Assembly (NCBI GenBank): GCA_037039685.1
Contig: JAWNGF010000002.1
Location: 4,836,001-4,900,000, forward strand
Length of the DNA: 64,000 nt
Source: Ceratobasidium sp. AG-K
Lineage: Eukaryota > Basidiomycota > Agaricomycetes > Cantharellales > Ceratobasidiaceae
Reading direction: 5' to 3'
The notes beneath the pieces were generated by a model. The model worked only from the letters and a program-made list of their open reading frames with translations, did not search any database and was not told the DNA's origin. Each line of letters starts with the position of its first letter. Position 1 is the first letter of the stretch. A program made the position numbers and the translations under genes. Below are positions 23,991 through 36,550 of the stretch, piece after piece.

Positions 23991-24347
23991 ATGATCCATA
24001 GCTATATGCAATTTCGTGGGTTCAATTGTGGGACTTTCATTTCAACATCTAGAATATTTGCCTTGGGAGCTTGTGCCTTATATACCAATATAGACCCTTT
24101 CCGTCCATGTCGTTCACTCTAACTTCTGAGCGTATAGTACCGGCCAATGGCTGGAACCATTGGTAGCCCAACATTACTGGAATGCCGCAAACAATCCCTC
24201 GTTTAATAAGGGTAGGGAACGATTGGCATAGCTTGTGATGGTTTCAAAGCGCGATCCACAAAGCCAAAGACATCATAGTCAAAATTACTACACTTCCTAA
24301 GTGATTTCAAGTCATAACGTGGTCAGCGAACCACGAAAAAACTTCTT
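23991..24347. other. Convergent 3' intergenic region
   Basis: Lies between the stop codons of the desaturase (plus) and GST (minus), so it should hold both 3' UTRs and polyadenylation sites. No ORF, repeat or RNA gene is evident. Confidence 0.5.
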
Positions 24348-25246
24348 TCAGTTAACCTGAGAGGAATTATTTTCAATCTCCTGAATTCCTTTCCAGTGTG
24401 CATCCCAGCGCGCATTTTGCCACCCCAACATATCCTTCAGTCGAGCTGATTCCTTCCCCTGCATCTTTTGCAAGAAATAAAAGAATCCCCCAAAAGCGAA
24501 ATCAATGAAAGATACGCGACTACCCATAATAAAGGGGCCGGCCTCGTCGGTCCCGTCGTTATGGCTCAAGGACCTGCTTAGCGCTTCAAACTTTTCGCGC
24601 AGCTCTTGCCATCTCTTTTCCGCTTCGTCCTCGGACAGGGGCTTAAACCTGTCTCCTCTACTGCGGTACCAATATTCCGCACTTCTAGCGTCAAGATGAT
24701 GTGGCGCGAGGGGATAGAACAACAATGTGATGAGCGCGCTAAAGGGCGGGTAATAGGTCGTGAATAGCATGTGTTGCATGGCCCGAGTACCTGGTGGTAG
24801 GATGGAAGGGTACTGAGGGGAAGGGTACTTGTCATCGAGGTAAACAGCGATCTTGAATGAATCTGCTACATAGGTTGGCTTGCCGCCGGGCTCGTCGGAA
24901 GGGTCGGCAATCACTATTAAGGATAGAGCTGAATAAGCTGGATGTATGCTACGTCAGGACAGCCTTACTGGGTAGGGTATAGTGGGGGAACGTCTCCGAG
25001 ACGCGAGGAATGTTCAACTCTTTGAGTGTGGTCTCTATATCGCATAGCGCAACACAATGTACGCGATATGGCAAGCCTTTGTAGTTCATTGTAAGCCTAT
25101 CATAAGTGATTATAAATGGTCGGATTAACATGCATGTAGTTGTACACTAGCGCCCACCGTGTCTTGTAGGTGTTGGATGACCACGATTCTCCTTTGTCAT
25201 TAGAAACATCATAGAAGATAATCGGATTTTCCTTGGTAGGGGCCAT
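24348..25246 (-). CDS. Glutathione S-transferase (fungal etherase-like group)
   Basis: About 255 residues in three main exons. The start is ATG 25246 (MAPTKENPIIFYDVS). The thioredoxin-fold N-terminal half reads SSNTYKTR, then LTMNYKGLPYRVHCVAL. The intron between them is best placed with donor CG|GTGGGC and acceptor ATAG, which restores the usual KTRL-NYKGLPY motif. The second half includes PTYVADSFKIAVYLDDKYP (the Ser of the ESFKI-like glutathione-binding motif) and the C-terminal helical domain SRVSFIDFAFGGFFYFLQKM, ending at 24348 after WDAHWKGIQEIE. The family conjugates glutathione to electrophiles or cleaves ether bonds in lignin-like compounds; the substrate is unknown here. The upstream region carries a TATA box and a G-tract (see separate entry). 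Confidence 0.8.
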
Positions 25247-25303
25247 GGTGTCCAGTAGTATAGTTGAATAGTCTGAGATTGAGGGAACGAGATCGAGAGT
25301 TGT

Positions 25304-25336
25304 CCCCCCCCCCCTTCGCCCCCCTCTCTCCTTATA
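25304..25336 (-). promoter_or_regulatory. TATA box plus poly(G) tract upstream of GST
   Basis: On the coding strand a TATAAGG sequence (25332-25336 region) is followed by a purine stretch and a run of 11 G (25304-25314). It ends about 58 nt before the ATG at 25246. The histidine-rich gene at 50.9 kb has the same order at almost the same distance. TATA function is inferred from position. Confidence 0.5.
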
Positions 25337-25967
25337 CCTGGGAGCACCCGCTGACCCCAACGATGACTATTCGGATCGATGCTGGTGCCCTAATGTCACC
25401 TTTTACGTTGGGGCTGGATTCTATGGATGCCATTGACGTATGGGCTTAACCTTCTGGGCGAGTATTACTGTCAGGACAGGCTACCTTATTCGCTTCATCA
25501 GCAGCTCGTTCGTGAAGCCAACTTTGGTCTGCGAGGGCTAAGGTCTCGATAATGCGTACATCTTGCCCCAGTCACACCAAGATAACTTACAGCGTACGAG
25601 CGTAGACATACCTGGGAGTTTCTCGCCCGGGCCCTGCCCGAGCTCGGCGCCAGTTTAGTTTAGAGCCTAGCATAGCACTACAAGAGTCAACGTTCTGCTG
25701 GTTGTTGCACACTACGTCATCAACCCCCAACAAGCAGCGTGCCGGTTCGGCTCTTGATTGGACTTGGCTTAGAGTTGCAATCATGCATTTTTATACCCTT
25801 GGGTCATCTATGCGTAGAGAACCCAGTTGTGGTATGTCCACTTTGGTGGCATATATACTTGCCAACATTGATTATATCATCAGTGAGAATACAGCTTGTA
25901 CACGAAAGAAAGAGCAACGAAAATCACGAATGTCCTACCCATCAGCCTCGCATTGTCCAAATCCAAA
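25337..25967. other. Intergenic, RhoGEF 3' side
   Basis: Between the GST promoter and the RhoGEF stop codon. Only short open frames. I see no RNA gene or repeat. Confidence 0.4.
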
Positions 25968-28900
25968 TCAGCCCCATCCTGCGACTGATGTGCGCGGCGA
26001 AGATAGGGACGGGGAACCAGGCCTAGGGAAGTAGGTCGATGCCGATGGACTAGCCAGGGGACCAGGCAAAAACAGTGGCACGGTGGGGACAAGTTCGGAT
26101 ATGTGCTGGTATTGATACTTGCTCCGTGGTCCACCGGTTCCTGCAGGTGGTTCTGGGACATTCATCACAACATGAACTCGGCTTTCTTGCGAGCCAGTGC
26201 CATCTTCCCATCCCTCAGGCCCTGGTGTCGGTGCTGGCCCAACCCTAGCGCCTCTGCCATCCCAAACGCAGCGCACATCTTCGCCTTTAATAATCTGTAC
26301 GAGGTTGCCGTTGTCTACGTGTCGGACCTCGATGAAGCGACTGTCAAAGAGTACGATATATGGTGCATGGAATGCGACCTTTTCTGCGCGACCTTCCCAT
26401 TCGATAGTCGTTCCAATGTTGCGAGTTGGATCACCGTGGCGGTTGACATAGATACCAAACTCTGAGTAACATGAACACTTAGGTTATGTCAGAGCAGCTG
26501 AGATAAGCAACGCACCATCGTAGCACAACAAGAACTCATTGTCGCTCGACCTGAACATTCCAAGCGGTCGGCACGCATCGCAACGTCTCGCGACATTCGC
26601 AAACCGGGTGTCGTCACGCTGAGGGATGGTCACACTCTTGAAACTGTGTCGAGGATTCAGTATTGACGAAGCAACTGTCGGCTTGATCCCACTTACTCGG
26701 CCAAATCCATGATCTCGAATCCCTTGGTGCACAATATCGCAACCTTAGCTTTGAGGAATACGAGATCAAAGGCTTCTGATGGCAAGAAGAAGTCCTATTT
26801 GTGTCATTAGCAATGTGGCTTGGGCTATGCTCGCTTTAATGAGCTCACCCTATAAATCCTAAACCATTCGGATCTTTGCTGACCAAATCCAAACCTACTA
26901 AAAGCACCACCAGCTCTAGTAGGTTCATTGATCTTTTGAATGATAGGTTCTAGTACGCGGAATACGCTCTCCATCTACCCAATAAACCGTCAGCCGATGC
27001 TCGGATTTGATGACGATCGCGCGACTGACCCCCTTCTTTTTCATATACACTACCAGTGTCCTGCCAGCGAGCTGGCCAACGCTAAAGAATTGGACATCCT
27101 TGTTGCCGCTCAGGCGTTGCGGGGTCCTGTTTTGGGCACTGTTCATTTGCGAGTTGGTCGATGTGGGGACGAGGGCCTCGATGTGATAAGCAAAGAATGC
27201 CTGGGCCGGAAAGTGAGTCGATGGCTAGGGTGGTACCCGTCATTGAGCATACCTTGTCGGCTAGAACAAGGAAAATACCAAAGTCTTCCAGCATTGCACA
27301 TTGAGTTACTGCCTTGAGATGAAGCACGCGACGGATGGCTGGTGAATCATGTTAGACAGCCCTTCCGGTAATGCCTATCGGCTTACACTTGGGATCGTGC
27401 CTCAATCCAATCCAAACACCCTCGGCACACCCAATAGCAACCAGGCCACGTCCATCCGCAGTCGCTGTAGCAATGTCAATCACCCGCCTCAATGATATAG
27501 AAAACGCTCACAAAACGGCACCGTGCACGTAACCTTTCCACCCATCAACGAGGCATCCTCGTTCCAAGTCGAGCTCGGCGCAAAACCCTTGGGCTGCGCA
27601 AACGTCTCATTGCTGAGCGTCTCGAGCTCAAACACCTTGTTCGAGTCTTGCACGACCTTGCGCATCTCGATGGCTTCTTCGAGTTTTTGTTTCCACTCTT
27701 CGCGCGCGGCGGACGAGTCGATAAAGAACTGGGAGATGCCACCTGCGCGTCCGGTATAGTGTATTCCAAAGGGGTAGATGGAGCGGTTGTCTTGTGACGA
27801 GTCGCCCGATCCGCCTGGGCCAGGTGCGGGCGCGTCGTGCTTGGTACCGATGCTGAACAAGCGTGTGGGGCGTTGTTGAGGCCCATCGGTGAATCCGACC
27901 AAGCTCATGAGGTCAATCGGAATGGGCTGCAAGGATGGTTAGTTGCGAGTACCCATGTATCGGTACGACTTGCCCTTCGGTTGACATAGTACTTGGTGAC
28001 ACCGTCCCTCGACCTCGGCTTGGTGATGACCACTAGAAACAGTCAGCACCAACCCGCCAAACAAACGGGCTACTCACGATAGTTGTCAAACACAAGCACA
28101 AATACCTCTGTCCACCTCGAGAAATCCAGTCCACCCTCGGGCTGTCGATAGAGCTTGCCAAAATGATACAACTGACGCGACTCGTTGTGCAGATCCAAGT
28201 CCTACGCATCGTCAGCACCCGCCCGCCAATCAACCGGGTCGCTTACAATCATCTCGCCGGGCTTCCACACGAGGTTCGCCGCATAGTTCCAAATCTCGAC
28301 TTTTTGCTTGGCTGTGCCGATCGCCGCGTTCGTGGACCGATTGAGTTCGCTGATGATCTCGATGATTTGCGGAATCGACTCGCGGTCTTCGTGGTCCATC
28401 GGTGAAGCGGCCATGATATCCCGCAACAGAAGCTCGTAGCGGGGTATACGCGCCACGGGACGATGAATAAACGCCTTGAGCTCCAGTCGGCGCGAGTCGG
28501 GGGCTCGGATTTGTCGCTACAGCACGTCAGCTTGTGTCAATTCATCAGCAGGCGACCCACCTCGACAAACGCTTTAAAGTCCTTGTTGCCGGCCTTTTCC
28601 GCATCGACGAGGTACTCTGCGATCGGATAATGGGGAATGTAAATCATGTACGCGTCGCGCCAGTTGAGCGCTGCGTCGAACACGGGCGCCGAGATGGATC
28701 TGATGATCGGATGCTCTTCGCGCTGGATTTCGTGGAGAGTGTCGAGCATGCGACGATGATGGAGGTGCACGTCGGCGAAATTGGAAAAGACTTGGGAGAT
28801 CCAGTGGTCAAGCCGGTCGCGGCTGATTGGTGGTGGGTCTTCGTGCATGAGGGGTTGGATAAAGAGCTGCGAGGAATCGATAAGTTAGAGAAGCAGTAGT

Positions 28901-31639
28901 AGAACTGGGACGCACGGTATTGAGCAACTCGAGATCCTTGACATACTCCATCTCTCCCTTGATCAACTCGAAAATGACACTATTCAAGTCAGCCCAATCC
29001 CACACACCCACGAGGGACTTACGACTGGCGCTTGACTTCCTGCTTGGACATGCCATCCCGCACCTCGGCACTAACCAAATTGTGCCACTCGAGTTTGGCC
29101 GAGTTTCCACGGCACATGGCGCTCTGGAACGTCCTCAACTGTGCGACCGAGTGCAGATTCCGGATCGAGGCCATGGCTTCGGAGAGGTACTCGGCGTCGG
29201 CGTTTTCCTTTTCCGTGTCGTTCAAGATCGTTTCGAGGACGGTGAGGTAGCCGTTGAGGTGTCCTTGGGGGCGGTACATGAAGTGTTTGAGGTCTAGACG
29301 GCGGGCTCGGGGGTCGCGCGAGCATTGCTGCGCCGGTTTAGTCGTTGTGTGTGAATCGTCGAGATGCACACACCTCTAAAAAGTTTCTAAAGTCGGTATT
29401 GGCGTCGGTTTCGTCCTTGACCATCTTTTCGGCGACGGGGAGTTGACCAATGTAGAGCGGATACACGATACGAAACTCGGCGGCGGCGGTGAGGAAGACG
29501 TCTCCGATTTGTTGAATCACCGGTTGCTGTTCGCGTTGTCGAACGCGCATGACTTCGAGCAGCCGACGATTGCATTCGCGAATGTCGAGAATGTTACCGA
29601 ATACCGTGTCGATGAATTGGTTCAGGTCTTTGTGGATGATCGGAGGGTGGGCCTCGCGCAACGGGCGGATAAAGATCTACGCGAATGAGTACACGCCCAA
29701 CGAAACAGACAGAAACGCACCTCGACAATAGTATCCAAATCGTGCACATACTGCTCCTCCTTTTTGACCACCTGCCAAATGACTTCCTGGCGCCTGCGCT
29801 CGCTCTCGGGCAGATTCTTGACAACATCCGGATCGACGGAATCGACCCACTCGGCGGTGGTCTCCTTTGTACTCGGCTTGGACTCTTGCGCACTGAGCTG
29901 TCGTCCGAGCGCAGCCGCCGAAGCCTGGTACCCCCTCGGACAGCCATACGCATAACACTTGCCAGGAAGTCCTTCGGAGCACGAGGGCGAGTAACACGAG
30001 GTCAGCACTGTAATCACACCCGTTGGGAGCTCTTCACGCTCGAGACGCTGGTCCGACGCGCCGCCCTGGTCGTCGAGAAACATGTACACGTCTTCCACCC
30101 CGTCGTTGAGCGCTTGGCCGCCCCATTCGACTTCGAAGAAAAAGAGCTGGTTTTGGAGGCTCCGGGCGACTTGGAGGGCTGTGCGCCGGTCGTTGGTGCT
30201 CATATTGAAGGTAATGGCCAGGTGGCGTTGGATCGTAGATTGGATCGTCGACTGCGCGGGTGAACAAGTGTGAATGCGGGCAAACAGAGACGTACCACAA
30301 TGTCTTTGCCGGTAAATGCGTGGTTGTATGGGATACTGCCCTTGACGTGTGTGCCGCGGGGGACCGTGTCGCGTAGTTTGACGGCCAAGTGGGACAGCAG
30401 TGCGAGATTGACAAACATGGTCTCGTCTTCGTCGGAATAGTCATAGTCATCTGGGTCTTCTTCGTGGAGTTCGAGGCGGCCTTTGGCGGTTGCGAGGCGG
30501 TCTTCGAGGTACTGCTGGTCGGCCCTGTAGCTGGCTTCCGCGACGGGCGAGTTGGCCGAGGGAATCTCAAGGTATCCGGCATTGTCGGTGTTGGTTGCGG
30601 TTTCGTAGGACACGGTCGAGGGGGGGTAGTTTCCTGGCCTGAGCGAGTTGGCGGACCAGTCGGATGATTTGGAGTTGGTGCGGTCGTACGACGAGGGAAA
30701 GTAGGAAGTGTCTGTCGGGGGATGGTTGAGCGATGCCGTGCGAGGTGGGCCAGAGACGATGGAAGACGAGGCCGAGCTGGACCTGCCGAGGCTGGCTCCG
30801 GTGGGCGAGAGTGTGCTGGTGGGATAGACGTCGGCGGTGGGCATGCGCGAGGTGGTACGCGGGGGAGGATGGACGGGATATCCATTGTACCCTGGGTTGT
30901 ACGCGTCGTATGGTTGTGGCGAGGGCGAGCCGTACGTGGGCGAGCTCATACTTCCGGGAGTGGATGGCATCATCGCTCCAGGTGGAGGGCCGCGGGGATA
31001 GTCGTCGACTTGCACGGTGGGGATGCCATATGGCGCGGGGTTCGGGGCAGACAGCCGCGGCGACATGGCGTGTGCCGAAATGGGACTTGGGACCGTGTCT
31101 GATCCAGCAGTGGTCGGGCGTCGTTGTTGGCGTCGGGGGTCGACACCGACACCGGCGGGCATGCCATAAGTGTCGGGCTGGGGCAGTCGTCGGGGATGGG
31201 CATTGAGCAGGGCATTGGCGGGCCCAGGCGAGATGTAGGCGCTCATGTAGGCGCTGGCGGGACCAGGCGGAGGCCCGGGGTGCATAAACGGCTCGGGCGA
31301 CGGCATCGTCATGGGACTGGCGGGCAGCGGCGGTGGTGCAGACGGCGCCTGGAACGGCCGCGACGCCCCGGGTACCTGGGGCAACGGCCGCAGTCGCTCG
31401 CTCGTCCGTGGTTTCGAATAGCTCGTCGGGCGTTCATCGGGGTCGCCCTCGTACGAACTGATGAGTGATACGATGCTGTCCTCTGTCTGGTGCCCCCGTC
31501 GTGGTGGCTGTGGCTGCGGTGTGGGTGCGCGAGGGTCGTTGAGCGACAGACTCGACTCGCTGAATCCGCCGAGGATCTCGTCAAACATCGTGTCAATGTC
31601 GCTCTCGCCGCCATCGGCGCGGCCGTTGCGTGTCGCCAT
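25968..31639 (-). CDS. ROM2: Rom2-like RhoGEF with DEP, two DH modules, PH and CNH
   Basis: Start at 31639 (MATRNGRADGGESDIDTMFDE). A long Pro/Ser/Tyr-rich disordered N-terminus covers 31.6-30.5 kb. A DEP domain follows near 30.4-30.0 kb (LRDTVPRGTHVKGSIPYNHA; FFFEVEWGGQ; VYMFLDDQ). Two Dbl-homology modules lie back to back: DH1 about 29783-29220 (VVKKEEQYVHDLDTIVE, IFIRPL) and DH2 about 28981-28412 (IKGEMEYVKDLELLNT, LFIQPL, RPVARIPRYELLLRDIM). A PH-like part (FSRWTEVFVLVFDNYLV) and a citron-homology region follow down to 25968. Single-DH homologues activate Rho1 at the plasma membrane for glucan synthesis and the cell-integrity MAPK pathway. DH1 has lost the usual conserved-region-3 consensus (RPQGHLNGYLTVLE), so DH2 is the likely catalytic copy. 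Confidence 0.85.
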
Positions 31640-33553
31640 CCGAGCTCTGTCCTGGTTAGCTTGATTCGTCGTTTATCGCGCCACCCACCGTATACTGTCG
31701 TCGTCGGAATCAGCTTCTCCGGCTCTTGTTACCACCCCAGGGTCCTCTTGATCGCCCGCACCTAATCCCGCCCGGTGCTTGCGACCGCCTTAAATTCTCT
31801 GTGCGATGTACATGAGTTTCATTTCACCAATTCTTCTCTTCTTCCCTGACCCACCTCACCCGCGTCCACGTCGCGTCCTTGCAGCACACTCGAACTCGCT
31901 CTTGTTCACTCTACGAGCCCGAACAATCCCACATGCAAACGGCGAACTGCCTCTTTTCACAGACTAACCACACGCGAGATCTATTTTGGGAACAGTCGTG
32001 TGAGCCCGACTTGTATAGACATCCATCTGATCCAGTCGCGTCGCAGCTTATCCGTGAGTCTCTCATTCGGACACTTGGACAAAAAAGTTGCACAAACGCC
32101 AGATGAACGCGATTAGACTTTTTGGCAGCTGGATTGCCGCCCGGCGCTAATATGACGGAAGTTGAGGGCGTTTCAGGCGAGGTGCAAACCACTTTAACAA
32201 TTGTAGAAGGCTATTACGGCACGACCTATCGCCGGTATCAAGTCAATAGAATCGTAAAGACCCCCAAATCCCACACAGGGTGCTGTACAAATCAATGGCC
32301 ATGACTCGTAAGTAATAGGCATGAGAACCATTGACTTGAGAGGTGTAGCGCAAAGGACCCCTGATGGGATCCGCGGCGTTCGCAAGGTTTGGGGGTTGAA
32401 AGTTCATCGAGGGCCCAACACGCCTATGAATGCGCATAGACCCCGTTGCGAGTCACGTTACGACACGAGGTTTGAGAGTGGCGGCGGAACAAGAACGGAT
32501 TATGGAAGTCGCCTAGCGTTTGTGGTAAGCAAGCCCTGACCTGGGTATACTCGTTAGCCCCCTCGTATCCTTGAGCAGAGATGAGTCAAGGGCAGATGAG
32601 GTCCCTCGCCCCTCACCTTTCTCCATAGCTCCCAGAGTATGTAACAAGGCCTTCTTGGTCCAACTACCCCACAGGCTGTCGGGCATACAGCGCTCCTTTC
32701 TAAACATTCATCACTACGCGTTTGTTATTCATAGGCCAAGAAGGTCTCGTGGGCCTTAGGGGGTGCAGAAACTGAATTACCCTTCCCAGTATGAATGAAA
32801 TACTTTTGATTTTCAGGAGCCTAGGAGTCACTGCTAAGTACATTGACCGAGGCAATTTGACAATGTTTGCCCCCGCTCGGTCCCGCCGCCTCCTGAGCCC
32901 CTCAACCCCTATTCTAGGAGTATATAGCCCATGCCTCGCGCTCCCGACTCCTACACCCGCCCTCATCCCCGCCTCGTGCATACATACGACGCACCGCGTA
33001 CAGGTGCGCAGCTTTGTTGTCTCTATGCATGCACCATCTAGTACTGGACCGGGTCTCGCTCCCGTATCTCGCTTTATCTCAAGATTGGTACATACTTGGG
33101 AATAACTCCGGACGTGGGGGGCCTTGTTAATCCATAGGGGAAATTATTCGCTCAATGAAACCCCCACATGCTAGTTGGCGCTAGTTAGCACTCGTTAGCA
33201 CTCGTTGGTGCGAGTTCGTCAAGGTCACATTGATACCTCACGCCCTATAGAGCTCGCGCGTTCTCATAATTCCGACTGACGGTCTCATTACGACCCCAAG
33301 CATAGGTTAGAGGCATCCAAAGGCCCCTAGACGACGCTGTGGCTTATAGAGATAGACTCGATCGCCACTCAGTGCCAAGTTCGTTTGATCACGTGATGGT
33401 CCAAAGCGGAAGTCAATTAAATTATGCGGTTGCTCGGAAGGGACAACCATCTCCTTGGTAGCGTGAACTTGACACCCACCTCTAATGGCCCCATCGACAG
33501 CCGTCAAGATCCCAAAGACCAACTCGTAAATAAAAATATTATTTCACCTATCA
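31640..33553. other. Divergent intergenic region
   Basis: Promoter region between the RhoGEF (minus) and the tRNA methyltransferase (plus). About 1.9 kb with short chance frames only. The one structure I can point to is the 10-bp tandem repeat at 33171-33210. I found no tRNA despite several GTTCGA-like strings. Confidence 0.4.
33171..33210. repeat. Four-copy 10-bp tandem repeat
   Basis: Four adjacent 10-mers fit the pattern CTMGTTRGCR with one or two changes each (CTAGTTGGCG, CTAGTTAGCA, CTCGTTAGCA, CTCGTTGGTG). They lie about 340 bp upstream of the tRNA methyltransferase start. Confidence 0.6.
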
Positions 33554-36550
33554 ATGCCTAACACTTCTCTAGCTCGGTGCACGACATTCAGGAGGAAGCT
33601 CCGCCGTTCGGCTCCAGGTACGCCATCTCCTAAGAATAACGTCCCCAAACGGGCTCACATAGACTCTAGGTTCTTGACTGAAGGTTAGCTGTCAGCGACC
33701 CTTGCTCGTTACAAGCAAATTTGACTGACGATCCATCTAGACCAAGACGTATGGAGTAAGAACGCCTGGTACGCAACGTGCTCTCGGATATTAAATCCCA
33801 CTTTTTCATAATTCCTAACTCTATGCCCGATATCACATTGTTTAGGGACCACGTTCCTCCACCCACCGATCAGGCTGAGCGCATCGAAAAAGCACTGGGA
33901 CGACAGAGGAACTCACCAGTTCCAAAGGAAACGCATTGTACGGACCCGTGCTCCCCATTACCACGCGGATTCTCTAATCTCAGATGTGTTGTTGACGCTT
34001 CTCTCCTCGTCACATCCAGCCAAATACAACGACAACCCTGCCTCGTACTGGGATAGGTTCTACAAATGGAACGAAGGCAACTTCTTCCGCGACCGAAAAT
34101 GGCTGCACCAAGAATTCCCGGAGCTGACGAGACTGACAGATCCAGAGGTACGTAAGTTGCTTGGATTCGATACTGGCCCTGTGGTGCGGGAAGCCTACCC
34201 CAGGCTCAGACCTGTGGCGTGACCGCGCCGCCGGGAACACCTACGCATGTTTACGTGTTTATCTTTCTACCTCTCCGATTCGACGACTGAGAAGGTGCAA
34301 AGGCTAACCTGAGAACTTTTTACTTTGATTGCCGTAGGCTGGTCCAGCAACAGTGGTTGAGATCGGGTGTGGCAAGTACATGCGTTCTTTTCGACACGCA
34401 AGTATTCACGCTCCTTCGTCTAGGTGCTGGCAATACAGTCTTCCCGGTGAGTAGAATCCATGTGGTCTAGCTCGTTTTTTGCCACGGATTCGAATCTATG
34501 TGGCGTGGTTGGCTACTGCACCCGTTGTTGGGTTACTATGGTCGTTACGACCCTCTACAGGCGTTCTTATGATTTACCTGGATTAATATCGCCGATGCTC
34601 AAAGTTCCACAATATGTTCGGTACCGGCATCGTTGCATAATTCGCCGCCCAGGATCGATCCAACAAGACAGCTGCTTATGCATTGCTTTTCAGCTCCTCG
34701 AATCGAACGAAAATCCCAAGCTAAGCATAATTGGGTGTGATTATTCTTCCAAGGCGATCGAGGTTGTACGAGTAAGTGGCTTCTTACACTATCTCATATC
34801 CTCCGACTCTTCGATTCGGGCCCCACGCACCGCCGCATACATGGTAAATTAACCTGTGTTCTTATTTCAAAGGCACATCCTCTGTACTCCTCTACCCATA
34901 CCGGTTCGGTCTCTGCCCATGTGTGGGATCTCGCCGGCCCTGGGTTACCACCCGGTGTCGACTCTGGTACGGTCGATGTCGTGGTGATGGTCTTCGTCTT
35001 GAGTGCGCTCCACCCGAAGGAATGGGCACAAGCTATTGGGAACATTTATCGTGTGAGTCCAGTTTGAGACTCTACTCTCGGTTTTCTACTTGTCCCCGGT
35101 CTCAAAAGACTTGTACCTGGATTTAAGGTTTGGATTCTCATTTGTTGGCGGACCAGTGAGAATCTGACCTTCCCCATCATACCCTCACCCATTTTTATGA
35201 CGTTGCCCGTTTTGTCTCTCGGTTGCGCGTGACAATGGCTTGGCAGTATACCGTCTCACCATGGACATTTATTCTGTTCTTCCGTTTCGCACACCGCCCG
35301 CCATCCCCGTATACACATAGCGAGCGCGGTCACGTCGCGTGGGGCCATAGGATGCATTTCCTCTGGGGCAATGGAGAATGTTTTCTCCTTTAGTGACCCT
35401 TACCTAGGTAATCCCGAGTGGATTACGTCTGTTCAACAAAGGCTCGATTCACCCCTTGCGTTTGACCATAATGGCTGTTCAGGAATGGTTTCATCCATGA
35501 GCACGCGGCACGTCCGGACGAGGTCGGTCATTTGTCTCATTAAGGACCAGAGGCTAGTCCGCATATAATCACCCTCGCCACCCGTAGAGCTGCCCTTGCC
35601 CCTGCGGCCGCAGTGACTGGACGCTCAGATCCCGTCTCGCTTATCAAACGCTAATCGGGTGTTCATCATGTTGGCTAACGATTCAATCATTAGATGCTGA
35701 AACCTGGCGGGCTTGTGGTTTTGCGTGATTATGGACGACATGATCTCGCCCAGCTTCGGTTCAAGGAAGGACGGCTCTTGGATGACAATTTCTACATCCG
35801 TGGGGATGGGACGCGGGTGTATTTCTTTGATTTAGGTGAGTTTTCTTGGCGTTTGCACAGCCTGGGTTTGCACAGCCGCAGCCCGAGGAGAATGCCGCTT
35901 CGTGCTGCGGAGGACTAAGCGCCTTGAAAACGGCATTTTTGTCCACCCAGTAATTATCCACGTTGTGTTGACCAGTGGCCCTTTCAGACGAGCTCGCCTT
36001 GCTGTTTACTGGCGATTTAGCGCCCAAGAAAGAGAACCCACGAGGGTTGGTTGCAGACACGATGATAGAAGACAACGGGCCCGAGTTTCAAGGCCAGGTA
36101 CCCAACGTCATCATTACCACCCCATCAGAAGTTATTTCGGCCGCACCCACCCATGCGGACAGCATACCATTCGCTGGGGGAGCAAACTCGGGCAATGGCA
36201 CCGCCGCCCAAGCCGAGAAAGCGGACGCTATATTCCCGGATGTACGCGAGCTCGGGCCTGAATCTTCGCGGCCAGTATCCACCGAGGCACCAACCTCGGC
36301 TTGGGTGGAAGCTGGCGCCCTGAACCCAGTCCCGGCCGACGCGTCAACACACGGTGCCCAATCTCCACCTGAAGTGACTAATAATGTCGACAACGCTCAC
36401 ACAAGCGCTTCGGAGCTGAGTGCCACGCTCGGCATCTCGGGTCCGTTTTCGATTGCGCAGTTGGGTATAGATCGCCGGCTGCTGGTGAATCGAAAGCGAC
36501 AACTTCAGATGTACCGGGTCTGGATGCAGGGCAAATTCCGAAAGATTTGA
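33554..36550 (+). CDS. tRNA N3-methylcytidine methyltransferase (METTL2/6/Trm140 family)
   Basis: The start is ATG 33554 ([15 protein letters not shown]). The conserved path reads [43 protein letters not shown], then [15 protein letters not shown]. Motif I is EIGCGAGNT. Later blocks are [35 protein letters not shown] and [15 protein letters not shown]. The C-terminus is [20 protein letters not shown]. These are the signatures of enzymes making m3C32 in tRNA Thr/Ser. A low-complexity insert of about 150 residues lies between the DELALLFTG block and the C-terminal motif. The intron inside motif I has a GC donor (34372). The intron at 35053-35693 is 641 nt, more than ten times the local norm. 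Other introns are 50-150 nt. Confidence 0.83.
35053..35693 (+). other. 641-nt intron of the tRNA methyltransferase
   Basis: Donor CGT|GTGAGT and acceptor CATTAG|ATGCTG join IYR to MLKPGGL in phase, so both ends are well supported. Almost all other introns in the window are 45-100 nt. No ORF, terminal repeat or structured RNA is obvious inside. Confidence 0.6.

Noticed and set aside
30034..30885. 283-codon Pro/Thr-rich minus-strand ORF
   Set aside because: Alternate frame of the RhoGEF N-terminal region; the DEP motifs lie in the other frame.
34480..34510. Palindromic GATTCGAATC within GCCAC...GTGGC
   Set aside because: Short, imperfect outer stem inside an intron; likely chance.
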